Assembly (NCBI GenBank): GCA_003577365.1
Contig: QEUY01000160.1
Location: forward strand, 1-13,324
Length of the DNA: 13,324 bases
Direction: 5' to 3'
Source of the DNA: Chloroflexota bacterium
GTDB lineage: Bacteria > Chloroflexota > Anaerolineae > Caldilineales > Caldilineaceae
Positions 5,956 to 13,149 of this stretch are shown piece after piece (position 1 is the first letter of the stretch; each line of letters starts with the position of its first letter). Made by a program: the position numbers and the translations under genes. The notes under the pieces were generated by a model that was given only the letters and a program-made list of their open reading frames with translations, was not told the DNA's origin and ran no database searches.

Positions 5956-6954
5956 ATGAAGCGCCGTCTTCCCCTTCTTGTCCTATCGGTGGGCTTACTG
6001 ATGGGCCTGAGCGCGGCCTGCGTCCCGGTACAGCCGAGCACGCCGCCCGCCGGGCAAACAGATACGCAGCCCGAGTCCCCCGGCCACACGCTGCGCGTGG
6101 CGCTGCTGCCCACCACCGATGTCGTGCCTTTCTATGTCGCCCAGCAGATCGGGGCCTTTACCAGCCAAGGCCTTACCGCCGAGGCGGTGCCGGTGAGCAG
6201 CGCGGCCGAGCGCGACACCGTGATCCAGACCGGTGCAGCCGACTGCGAGATGACCGATGTCCAAGGCGTGGTGCTGACCAACGCGCGCCAGGCACAGCCG
6301 CTGCGCATCATCGCCACCGCCCGCCAGGCCACGGCGGAACGCCCGCTCTTCTTTCTGCTCAGCGCGCCGGAGAGCGGCATCACCAGCGCCGATCAACTGG
6401 CAGGGGCCAATATCGGCACCTCTGAAAACACCGTGATCGACTATTGGTTTGACCGCGTCCTGGCCGCAGCGGGGGTCGATCTGACAAGCGTGACGCGCAC
6501 CAACGTGCCGCAGCTGCCGGTGCGGCTGGAACTGCTGCTCAACCAGCAGTTGGATGCCGCCATCCTGCCCGACCCGCTGGCCTCGCTGGCGCAGTTGCAG
6601 GGCGCGACGATGGTGCTGGACGACACGATCCTGCCCGAAGCCGCGGTCAGCGTGCTGGTCTGCCGTGCCGACGTGATCGCGGCGCAGCCCGACGCCGTGG
6701 CCGCCTTTCTGGCCGGTTGGGACCAGGCCGTCGAGGCAATCAACGCCGACCCTGCCGCCTATGCCGACATCCTGATCGAGACGGCGCGCGTGCCGGAGCC
6801 GCTGCAGGGTCAGTATACGCTGCCTCCCTTCCCGGTGAAACAGATCCCTAGCGACGCACAGGTGCAGGATGTGGTCGATTGGGCCGTGGACAAGGGGCTG
6901 ATCGACACGCCGCCGGCGCTGGATACATTGATTGACCCCAGCTTCCGCCAGTAG
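5956..6954 (+). CDS. ABC transporter substrate-binding lipoprotein, NMT1/TauA (NitT/TauT) type
   Basis: A 332-residue exported protein. Residues 1-22 are a lipoprotein signal peptide (MKRR, hydrophobic stretch, LSAAC) with C22 as the lipidation site, followed by a Pro/Thr/Gln-rich tether. From residue 46, LRVALLPTTDVVPFYVAQQIGAF is the classic first strand and helix of NMT1/THI5-like and sulfonate/taurine binding proteins (given here as family landmark, 46-68). Later segments such as ADQLAGANIGTSE and LDAAILPDP are the usual hinge and ligand-contact regions. Ligands in this family include nitrate, sulfonates, taurine and thiamine pyrimidine precursors; none can be chosen from sequence. ATG 5956 is preferred over an upstream in-frame ATG at 5926 because it places MKRR directly before the hydrophobic core. 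It is the first gene of a seven-gene run, with the ATPase start 13 bases after its stop. Confidence 0.87.
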   Translation: MKRRLPLLVLSVGLLMGLSAACVPVQPSTPPAGQTDTQPESPGHTLRVALLPTTDVVPFYVAQQIGAFTSQGLTAEAVPVSSAAERDTVIQTGAADCEMTDVQGVVLTNARQAQPLRIIATARQATAERPLFFLLSAPESGITSADQLAGANIGTSENTVIDYWFDRVLAAAGVDLTSVTRTNVPQLPVRLELLLNQQLDAAILPDPLASLAQLQGATMVLDDTILPEAAVSVLVCRADVIAAQPDAVAAFLAGWDQAVEAINADPAAYADILIETARVPEPLQGQYTLPPFPVKQIPSDAQVQDVVDWAVDKGLIDTPPALDTLIDPSFRQ

Positions 6955-6967
6955 CGCCCGCGCCGCC

Positions 6968-7873
6968 ATGCCTGCTGCGTCCACACCCGTCCCGTCTGCG
7001 CCGCTGCCCGTTCCGCCGCTGCCGGAGTCGTCAGCCGGAGTCGCGCCCGCGGTCAGCATACGCGGGCTGGTCTTTGGCTATGCCGCCGAGCGTGTGCCGG
7101 TCTTTGACCGTTTTGACTGGACGGTCGCGCCCGGCGAGATGTGGGCGCTGATCGGCCCCTCCGGCTGCGGCAAGACGACGCTGCTCTATCTGATCGCCGG
7201 GCTGCGCCAGCCCCAAGCCGGGCAAGTGCTGGTCCACGGCAGCCCGGCGCCGCGCCCGCGCGCCAGCACCGGGCTGATCCTCCAAGATCATGGGCTGCTG
7301 CCCTGGGCGACGGTGGCGGGCAACGCCAGCCTGGGGCTGCGCATGGGCCGGCTCTATCGCAACAAGCAGGCCCCGCCCGGCCAGCCGCGGCCCTATCCCC
7401 CTGCGCTGCCGCTGGCCGAAGCCACGCGCTGGCTCGACCGGCTGGGCATCGGCCACTTGGCGAACAAGTATCCGGCGCAGCTCAGCGGCGGGCAGCGCCA
7501 GCGCGTGGCGATCGCGCGCACGCTCGCCCTGCGCCCCAACCTGCTGCTTATGGATGAACCTTTCAGCGCGCTCGACCCGCTGACCCGCCGCGATCTGCAA
7601 GACCAAGTGGTCGAGCTGCAGGCCGAACTGGACATCACCACCATTTTGGTGACGCACAGCGTTGAGGAAGCCGCCTTTTTGGGACGGCGCATCCTGCTGC
7701 TGACCGCACCGCCCAACCGGACGGCGCAGGTGATCGACAACCCCGGCGCGGGGCAGCCCGGCTTTCGCGCCGCGCCGGATTTCGCCAAAACGGTGCAGAC
7801 GCTCCACGCCCATCTGGGCGAGGTCGCCTCCACTATCCGCTCCGAGGGTGCGAGCATGAGGGGGCGAGCATGA
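6968..7873 (+). CDS. ABC transporter ATPase, NitT/TauT (SsuB/TauB) type
   Basis: A 301-residue nucleotide-binding subunit. Motifs from ATG 6968: Walker A GPSGCGKTT (63-71), Q-loop LILQDHGLLPW (Q106), signature LSGGQRQR (172-179), Walker B LLLMDEP (192-198), D-loop SALD (200-203) and H-loop H230 in THSVEEA. A Pro/Ala-rich N-terminal extension of about 28 residues precedes the ABC domain. Between the Q-loop and the signature lies an extra Pro/Arg-rich stretch (about 129-147). An in-frame TTG at 6932 would overlap the binding-protein gene and adds nothing conserved, so it was not used. The C-terminal end falls in a 14-base imperfect tandem duplication that creates the ATGA overlap with the permease gene. 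It energises import of the ligand delivered by the preceding lipoprotein. Confidence 0.92.
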   Translation: MPAASTPVPSAPLPVPPLPESSAGVAPAVSIRGLVFGYAAERVPVFDRFDWTVAPGEMWALIGPSGCGKTTLLYLIAGLRQPQAGQVLVHGSPAPRPRASTGLILQDHGLLPWATVAGNASLGLRMGRLYRNKQAPPGQPRPYPPALPLAEATRWLDRLGIGHLANKYPAQLSGGQRQRVAIARTLALRPNLLLMDEPFSALDPLTRRDLQDQVVELQAELDITTILVTHSVEEAAFLGRRILLLTAPPNRTAQVIDNPGAGQPGFRAAPDFAKTVQTLHAHLGEVASTIRSEGASMRGRA

Positions 7874-7874
7874 G
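7846..7874 (+). repeat. 14-base imperfect tandem duplication at the ATPase/permease junction
   Basis: GGGTGCGAGCATGAG (7846-7860) is followed by GGGGGCGAGCATGAG (7860-7874), one mismatch, period 14. The second copy provides the permease ATG (7870), its GAGGGGG-like ribosome site and the TGA stop of the ATPase. The period is not a multiple of three, so the duplication shifted the reading frame at the gene end. Confidence 0.75.
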
Positions 7875-8616
7875 ATGGCGGCAGTTGCTGGGCGGCGTGC
7901 TGGCGCTGCTGCTCCTGTGGCAGATCGCGGCCTGGCTGATCCACAACCCGATCCTGCCGCCGCCGTGGACAGTCTTGCAGACCTTTGGCGAAGAGTTGAC
8001 GCAGGGCAGCCTGCTGCGCCATGTGGCGGTGAGCGCGTGGCGCATCGTCGCCAGCACCGTCGCCGCGCTGATCCTGGCCGTGCCTGCCGGGCTGGTGCTG
8101 GGCCAGAGCGCGCAGCTGGACCGGCTGCTGGCCCCGCTCATCTATTTGACCTACCCCATCCCCAAGGTGGTGCTGCTGCCCATCTTTCTGCTGCTCTTTG
8201 GCACGGGCAACCTGAGCAAGATCGTGCTGATCGCCACGATCCTCTTTTTTCAGATCCTGGTGGTGGTGCGCGACGAGGCGCGCGGCATCCGCCCGGAGCT
8301 GATCGCCAGCGTGCGCTCGCTGGGCGCGGGGCGCATCGCGCTCTTTCGCTACGTCTACGCGCCCGCCTCGCTGCCGGCGGTGTTGACGGCCCTGCGCGTC
8401 AGCGTGGGCACGGCCATCGCCGTGCTTTTTTTCGCCGAGAGCTTCGCTACGACCTCCGGGCTGGGGTACTATATCCTCATCCAGAGTTGGGGCCGCGTCG
8501 CCTATGCCGAGATGTACGCCGGGGTGGTGGCGCTCAGTCTCTTGGGGCTGACGCTCTATTATCTGACCGACTGGCTGGAACACCGGCTCGCGCCCTGGAA
8601 ATTCATCCAATCCTAG
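7870..8616 (+). CDS. ABC transporter permease, NitT/TauT (SsuC/TauC) type
   Basis: A 248-residue integral membrane protein with about six hydrophobic segments (for example 8-24, 61-79, 92-111, 117-134, 180-190, 214-232). The cytoplasmic EAA loop that couples to the ATPase is visible at about 136-170: EARGIRPELIASVRSLGAGR, then the conserved LP at 168-169. The IPKVVLLPIF segment after the third helix and the ending LAPW are typical of SsuC/TauC/NrtB-type permeases. The start overlaps the ATPase stop (ATGA), so the subunits are translationally coupled. It completes a binding protein-ATPase-permease importer; a single permease gene implies a homodimer. Sixteen bases separate it from the PHP gene, which suggests the downstream enzymes act on the imported compound. 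Confidence 0.9.
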   Translation: MRWRQLLGGVLALLLLWQIAAWLIHNPILPPPWTVLQTFGEELTQGSLLRHVAVSAWRIVASTVAALILAVPAGLVLGQSAQLDRLLAPLIYLTYPIPKVVLLPIFLLLFGTGNLSKIVLIATILFFQILVVVRDEARGIRPELIASVRSLGAGRIALFRYVYAPASLPAVLTALRVSVGTAIAVLFFAESFATTSGLGYYILIQSWGRVAYAEMYAGVVALSLLGLTLYYLTDWLEHRLAPWKFIQS

Positions 8617-8632
8617 ATCGAGAACGCTGCCA

Positions 8633-9661
8633 ATGGAGATTTTCGCCCTATCGCTGGATCGCGCGGTGCGCGACGCCCCCGGCTGGTATCAGGGGGACTT
8701 TCACTGCCATACCCATCACTCGGACGGCACGCTCGCTGCCGCCGAGTTGGCGCGCCTGGCACGCGCCGAAGGCATGGACTTTCTCGCCATCACCGACCAT
8801 AACACGCTCGACGCCTACGCCCACTTTGGCGCGCCGGAGGGGCTGTGCGTCATCCCTGGGCTGGAGGTCACCTTTGACCGCGGCCACTACAACGTCTTTG
8901 GCATCGTGCAGGATGCCGATTGGCTGGGGCCGGTGCGCCGGGGGCCGACCCAACTCCATTGGGCCAAGCAGGGGCTGGACCTGAATGACCTGCTGGCGGC
9001 GAGCGCAGCGGACGGGCTGCTCAACTCGATCAACCACCCGCTGCTGCCGCCCTGGGCCTGGCTCTTTGAGGATGCGGAGCTGGCTCATGTGCACTGCCTG
9101 GAGATCTGGAACGACCCCAGTTGGCCCGACAACCGCATGGGCAACCCGCTGGCGTTGGCGCTGTGGACCGATTGGCTCAGCGCCGGCTACCGCATCACGG
9201 CCATTGGCGGCAGCGATTTTCACCGGCCCGTCAACAAGCCGGGGGTGCGCAAGCCGCCCGACCGGCTGGGGCTGCCGCGCACCTTTGTCTATGCCGAGCA
9301 GTTAGCCGGGCAGGTCTATCCCATCGGCGCGGAGGTGGGCGCGGTGGACGGCGATCTCGTGCTGGAGGCGACGGTGACGCCCGCAGGCCGCGGCGGGGTG
9401 GCGCGCCTCATCGGCAACGGCGCGATCCTGGCCGAGCAAACCTTGCCCTGGGCCGCATCCCCCCACGCGACCCATGTGCTGCACCACACCGCGCGCCTTG
9501 CGCCCGATGCGCCGGTCTGGTTCCGGCTGGAGGTGCTGGACGGCAACGGGCTGCTGGCGGCGGTTACCAACCCGATCTTTGCCGGGCCGCGGCCGGCGCC
9601 GGTCTTGACGCGCTACGGCGATTTTGTCGACGTGACGCAACCCGCGCTGCGCGCCCGCTAA
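8633..9661 (+). CDS. PHP-domain metal-dependent phosphoesterase (CehA/McbA-like)
   Basis: A 342-residue protein. The PHP domain occupies about 18-225 and keeps a full set of likely metal ligands: H24 and H26 in DFHCHTHHSDG with D31, D55-H56 in ITDHNT, E78 in PGLEVT, H85, H135 in INHP, E157 in LEIWN, and D195/H197 in GSDFH. PHP enzymes use a di- or trinuclear metal centre to cleave phosphoesters. The CehA/McbA branch also includes proteins from carbaryl hydrolysis and microcin loci, so non-phosphate esters are possible. Residues about 235-342 form a beta-rich tail. There is no signal peptide, so it acts in the cytoplasm. Its position right behind the importer and six bases before a HAD phosphatase gene suggests processing of the imported substrate. 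No clear Shine-Dalgarno precedes the ATG. Family is clear; substrate is unknown. Confidence 0.87.
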   Translation: MEIFALSLDRAVRDAPGWYQGDFHCHTHHSDGTLAAAELARLARAEGMDFLAITDHNTLDAYAHFGAPEGLCVIPGLEVTFDRGHYNVFGIVQDADWLGPVRRGPTQLHWAKQGLDLNDLLAASAADGLLNSINHPLLPPWAWLFEDAELAHVHCLEIWNDPSWPDNRMGNPLALALWTDWLSAGYRITAIGGSDFHRPVNKPGVRKPPDRLGLPRTFVYAEQLAGQVYPIGAEVGAVDGDLVLEATVTPAGRGGVARLIGNGAILAEQTLPWAASPHATHVLHHTARLAPDAPVWFRLEVLDGNGLLAAVTNPIFAGPRPAPVLTRYGDFVDVTQPALRAR

Positions 9662-9667
9662 CCGCCT

Positions 9668-10447
9668 ATGGCCCTGGTTCATTTTGGCGCTCGGCCTTTC
9701 GCCGCCGACCTGGTGATCTTCGACAAGGACGGCACGCTGGTCGACTTTGAGCCGCTGTGGGCCGCCAAGACCGACGCCGCGGTCGCCGCGCTGGTGCAGG
9801 CCGTGGGCGGCGATGCGACATTGGCCGCCGAACTGCACCGGCTGTTGGGCTATGACCCGGCGGCGCGGCGTTTCGATACGCACAGCCCCATGCTGACCGC
9901 GCCCATGCCTACGCTGCGCACCCTGGCCGCGGCCGCGCTCTACCGGCAGGGCTGGGGCTGGCTGGAGGCCGAGCTGCACGTCGCGGCCCACTTTACCCCT
10001 ACGATGGATGGCATCTTTGACCTGGCCCTGCTGCGCCCCACGGCAGACCTGCCCGCGCTCTGCGGCGGCCTGCGCCGCGCCGGGGTGCGCATGGCGCTCA
10101 TCACCAGCGACGACCGCGCGCCCACCGCCACGACGCTCGACTGGCTGGGGGTGGGCCATTACATCGAGTTCCTGGCCGCCGCCGACGACCCCTATCCGCA
10201 CAAACCTGCGCCTGAAGCGGTGTGGGCGGCGTGCGCCGCGCTGGGGGTGGACCTGGCAGCCACGGCCTTTGTGGGCGACTCCACCACCGACATGTTAATG
10301 GCGCAGCGCGCCGGGGTGGGGCTGCGCGTGGCGGTGCGTACCGGGCTGATGGACGAGGCCACGCTCGCGCCCCACGCCGATGTCGTGCTGGCCTCAGTGG
10401 GGGAGATCCAGCCGCTTCCTAGTCGCCGCAGCGAGGGAGAACCATGA
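9668..10447 (+). CDS. HAD-superfamily small-molecule phosphatase
   Basis: A 259-residue haloacid dehalogenase-type hydrolase with all four motifs: DKDGT (D19 nucleophile, D21 acid/base), ITSDD (motif II, T146), K179-P180 (motif III) and GDSTTDM (D204, D208 for Mg). The helical cap inserted after motif I (about 28-120) is of the C1 type, as in phosphoglycolate phosphatase and beta-phosphoglucomutase relatives. Phosphatase activity on a small phosphorylated metabolite is the natural reading; the substrate is unknown. DKDGT rather than DLDGT is acceptable within the superfamily. It starts six bases after the PHP stop and its own stop overlaps the kinase start (ATGA), so a phosphatase and a kinase are made in a coupled way, which is unusual enough to note. 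Confidence 0.87.
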   Translation: MALVHFGARPFAADLVIFDKDGTLVDFEPLWAAKTDAAVAALVQAVGGDATLAAELHRLLGYDPAARRFDTHSPMLTAPMPTLRTLAAAALYRQGWGWLEAELHVAAHFTPTMDGIFDLALLRPTADLPALCGGLRRAGVRMALITSDDRAPTATTLDWLGVGHYIEFLAAADDPYPHKPAPEAVWAACAALGVDLAATAFVGDSTTDMLMAQRAGVGLRVAVRTGLMDEATLAPHADVVLASVGEIQPLPSRRSEGEP

Positions 10448-11496
10448 TCGAACGGCCCGACCTGTCCGATGCGGCCATCGGCGCTGCGCTGCGCCGTCAC
10501 TACAACATCGCCGTGCGCGACATCGAGTTCCTTCCGATTGGGAATGACTCCAACGCCTGGGCCTTCCGTGTACAGGCCGAGGACGATATTCCCTACTTCC
10601 TCAAGGTGCGGCGCGGGGCCATTAACACGCCCAGCCTGGCCGTGCCCCACCATCTCCACGCCCAGGGGATCGAGCAGGTGGTCGCGCCGCTCTTGAGCGG
10701 CAGCGGGCAGCTTTGGCATCGGCTGGACGAGTTCGGGCTGATCCTCTATCCCTTTATCGAAGGCCATTCTGTCATCCATACCGGTATGGCGGATGACCAC
10801 TGGGTCGAACTCGGCAGCGTGCTCAAACGCATCCACACCGGCGCGCTGACGCCTGCGTTGGCCGGACAGCTGCAGCGCGAGACCTTTGCGCCCAAGTGGC
10901 TCGACTTTGTCAGGCAGTGGCAGACGCAGGGGGTGCAGGCAAGTCAAGACCCCTTCGCCCGTGAGTTGGCTTCGTTCTGGCAGCAAAAGCGCGCCGAGAT
11001 CGGCTATCTATTGGCGCGCACCGACGCGCTGGCCCGCGCCCAGCTCGACAGCCCGCCGCCATTCGTGCTGTGCCATGCGGACATCCACACGGCCAATCTG
11101 CTGCTTGACGCGGAAGATCGCCTCCACATCGTGGACTGGGACGAGACGGTGTTGGCCCCCAAAGAGCGCGACCTCATGTTTGTGACCGGCAGGGGCATTG
11201 GCTTTTCGGTGGGACCCAAAGAAGAGTCGCTGTTTTTGAGGGGCTACGGCGAGACCGCGCTCGACGCCGGTACGCTGGCCTGCTACCGCTACGGCTGGGC
11301 CATCGAGGAGATCGGCGACTACAGCGCGCGCCTGCTAGGGCTGCTCGACGGCGGCGACGAGACCAAACAAGCGGCGCGGCACTTCTTGGCGCAAGTCTTC
11401 GGGCCGGGCGGGGTTGTGGAACTGGCCTATCGATCCGACCCGGCCAACCAGCCATCTGCAACCGGCAACCTGCAACATCCGAGATCGTTTATCTAG
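10444..11496 (+). CDS. APH(9)-like small-molecule kinase (spectinomycin-phosphotransferase-like)
   Basis: A 350-residue protein kinase-like phosphotransferase. The ATP-binding lysine is K54 in YFLKVRRG. The catalytic loop is LCHADIHTANLLL (H211, D213, N218) and the metal aspartate D231 lies in IVDWDE. The stretch after it, LAPKERDLMF, and the earlier LYPFIEG, FAPKW and GGVVELAY segments match, from memory, spectinomycin phosphotransferase APH(9)-Ia of Legionella along most of its length. That is more specific than generic APH/choline-kinase similarity. It may phosphorylate an aminocyclitol or another small hydroxylated amine; a resistance function is not established. About 18 residues at the C-terminus (after 332) extend past where I recall APH(9) ending and are encoded by a degenerate heptanucleotide repeat. 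GAGGGAGA before ATG 10444 is a good ribosome site, and the start overlaps the HAD stop by four bases. Confidence 0.82.
   Translation: MIERPDLSDAAIGAALRRHYNIAVRDIEFLPIGNDSNAWAFRVQAEDDIPYFLKVRRGAINTPSLAVPHHLHAQGIEQVVAPLLSGSGQLWHRLDEFGLILYPFIEGHSVIHTGMADDHWVELGSVLKRIHTGALTPALAGQLQRETFAPKWLDFVRQWQTQGVQASQDPFARELASFWQQKRAEIGYLLARTDALARAQLDSPPPFVLCHADIHTANLLLDAEDRLHIVDWDETVLAPKERDLMFVTGRGIGFSVGPKEESLFLRGYGETALDAGTLACYRYGWAIEEIGDYSARLLGLLDGGDETKQAARHFLAQVFGPGGVVELAYRSDPANQPSATGNLQHPRSFI
11442..11476 (+). repeat. Degenerate heptanucleotide tandem repeat in the 3' end of the kinase gene
   Basis: Five consecutive 7-base units can be read: GGCCAAC, CAGCCAT, CTGCAAC, CGGCAAC, CTGCAAC. The last three agree closely (11456-11476); the first two are weaker. 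The tract encodes the apparent C-terminal extension of the kinase. Confidence 0.55.
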
Positions 11497-11508
11497 AAAG
11501 CCCGTCCT

Positions 11509-12393
11509 GTGCCGACCGCTGCCCTTGGTTTGGTTTTTCTCTCCACCATCCTGCATGCCAGTTGGAACCTGCTCGCCCATGCGCGGCGCAATGACCAAAC
11601 GCTCTTTCTGCGCGCCGCGCTGGTCACCGGGCTGGTGGGGCTGGGGCCGGTGCTGTGGAGCGAGTGGACGGGCAGCAACCGTTTCCCGCCGATGGTCTGG
11701 CTGCTGCTGGTCATCACCGGGCTGTTTCAAGGGCTGTACTTTCTGGGTCTGACGCGCGGCTATGGCAGCGGCGATTTCACTGTGGTCTACCCCGTGGCGC
11801 GGGCGCTGCCGGTGCTGATCCTGGCGCTGGTCGACGCAGGGCGCGGGCAGGTTCCCTCGGCGCTGGGCTGGCTGGGGATCGCGCTGGTGACGGGCGGCTG
11901 TCTGCTCTCGCCGCTGGAATCGCTGCGAGAAGTGCACTGGCGGCGCTATGCCAACGCCACCGGCTTTTGGATCCTGGTCACCGCCGCCGGCGGGGTGGGC
12001 TACAGCCTGGTGGACAAGCTCGCCGCCGAGCAGTTGGCTCCTGGCGCATGGAGCGCGGCGCGCTATGGGCTGATGGAGACGCTCATCACCGTCTTCTATC
12101 TGTGGCCGCTGCTGCGTCTGACAGGCGGGCCGTTGGGGCCTGCGCCGGGGTCGTGGGGGGTGCGCTGGCGCTGGGCTGCGCTGGCGGGCGGTTTCATCTT
12201 CGCCGCCTACTGGCTGATCCTCTGGGCCTACCAGATCAGCCCCTATGTGAGCTATATCGTGGCGCTGCGCCAGTTCAGCATTGTGATCGGCGTGGTGGCC
12301 GCTACGCTGCTTTTTCACGAACCCGCGGCGCGGCTGCGCATCGCCGCCGCGGTCATCATCGCCCTGGGTGTAGCCGCCATCACAGTGGCATGA
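11509..12393 (+). CDS. DMT-superfamily (EamA-like) transporter
   Basis: A 294-residue hydrophobic protein with about nine to ten predicted membrane helices in two related halves. The first helix carries HASWNLLAHARRND, the typical EamA entry motif (usually HAxWNxxxK). GLFQGLYFLGLTRGYGSGDFTVVYPVARALPVLI (read over residues 71-104) is the end of the first EamA repeat, and YQISPYVSYIVALRQFSIVIGV, in the second half, is its counterpart. Members export or exchange metabolites such as amino acids, nucleosides or drugs. Translation begins at GTG 11509, twelve bases after the kinase stop, with only a weak AGAAAG upstream. As last gene of the operon it may export a product or a phosphorylated derivative, but direction and substrate are not visible in the sequence. 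Confidence 0.85.
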   Translation: MPTAALGLVFLSTILHASWNLLAHARRNDQTLFLRAALVTGLVGLGPVLWSEWTGSNRFPPMVWLLLVITGLFQGLYFLGLTRGYGSGDFTVVYPVARALPVLILALVDAGRGQVPSALGWLGIALVTGGCLLSPLESLREVHWRRYANATGFWILVTAAGGVGYSLVDKLAAEQLAPGAWSAARYGLMETLITVFYLWPLLRLTGGPLGPAPGSWGVRWRWAALAGGFIFAAYWLILWAYQISPYVSYIVALRQFSIVIGVVAATLLFHEPAARLRIAAAVIIALGVAAITVA

Positions 12394-12401
12394 AGCGGTG
12401 C

Positions 12402-12417
12402 TGCTTATGATAGTGCT
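12402..12417 (+). promoter_or_regulatory. Putative leaderless promoter of the M50-like gene
   Basis: TGCTTATGATAGTGCT contains the -10 hexamer TATGAT (12406-12411) six bases before the ATG at 12418, so the predicted transcription start is the A of the start codon. No Shine-Dalgarno is present in the 24-base gap after the DMT gene. The element shares TGCT..GATAG with two other promoter candidates in the window. Confidence 0.45.
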
Positions 12418-13131
12418 ATGAGCAATCACCCATCCCTGACCGCCCAACACACTCTCTTTCGTTTCAACCGTGTCCCTGTCATCGCCCAACCCTCGTTTTG
12501 GCCTTTGCTGCTGGCCGTCTGGGGCATCTTGTCCTGGATCGCCGGCGCGCGTCGGCCTAGAAGGCCGTGGCCACAGCGGCTGCTGGTGGGCGTGCTGGCC
12601 CTCCCACTAGCGCTCAGCGCCGAAATCGGCCACGCCCTGGCTCACACCATCAGCGCGCGCTACGCCGGTGCGCCGATGAATCGTATCCTTCTGTCGAGCG
12701 GGATGCCCCGCACCCTGTACACAGACAATGCCGTTTCGCCCACAGCCCACCGGCTCCGCGCCATGGGCGGACCGATTTATAATGCACTTGGGGTCGCGTT
12801 GAGTTTTGTGTGGCGGCGTCGGGCCACACCTCGTTCGCTGAATCGTGAGCTGGCAGACGTTGCCTGCGCTAGCCACGGGCTACTGCTGATCGCGTCGCTG
12901 GCGCCAGTGCCCATCGTGGACGGGGGGGTCTTGCTCAAATGGACGTTGGTGGCGCGCGGTGAACCATCCGCTGCAGCTGATCAGGCGGTTCATCGCGTGA
13001 GCCAGACGCTGGGCATAGTTTTGGCGAGCACAGGGGCCGCGCTGATCCTATGGCGGCGCAAGTTCATCGGCGGCTTGTTGTGCGCGGCCGGCACTGCCGC
13101 CCTTGCCGCCGGTCTTGACCTGCTGCGCTGA
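12418..13131 (+). CDS. M50-like (site-2 protease fold) membrane protein with degenerate zinc motif
   Basis: A 237-residue membrane protein with hydrophobic segments near 26-43, 55-75, 117-132, 150-165 and 195-237. Three M50 landmarks are recognisable. AEIGHALAH (68-76) occupies the place of the HExxH zinc motif, but the first histidine is alanine (A68, codon GCC 12619-12621). MGGPIYNALG (116-125) corresponds to the conserved GGPxxN turn. PVPIVDGG (163-170) corresponds to the distal PxxDGG motif with the third zinc ligand D168. With one of three zinc ligands missing, proteolytic activity is doubtful, so this may be a pseudoprotease with a chaperone or regulatory role. Base composition is somewhat less GC-rich than the operon before it. 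It probably has its own promoter and is separate from the ABC operon. The family call is by motif only. Confidence 0.7.
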   Translation: MSNHPSLTAQHTLFRFNRVPVIAQPSFWPLLLAVWGILSWIAGARRPRRPWPQRLLVGVLALPLALSAEIGHALAHTISARYAGAPMNRILLSSGMPRTLYTDNAVSPTAHRLRAMGGPIYNALGVALSFVWRRRATPRSLNRELADVACASHGLLLIASLAPVPIVDGGVLLKWTLVARGEPSAAADQAVHRVSQTLGIVLASTGAALILWRRKFIGGLLCAAGTAALAAGLDLLR

Positions 13132-13149
13132 GGGCAACACGAAGCTCGT

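Noticed and set aside
7393..8610. 405-residue minus-strand open frame opposite the ATPase and permease genes (similarly 5995-7059 and 11335-12489)
   Set aside because: Low-complexity charged translation, no family motifs, no ribosome site; they mirror well-supported genes.
11509..12393. DMT transporter as a dedicated spectinomycin or aminoglycoside exporter
   Set aside because: EamA proteins are too diverse to assign a drug substrate, and the neighbouring kinase substrate is itself unknown.
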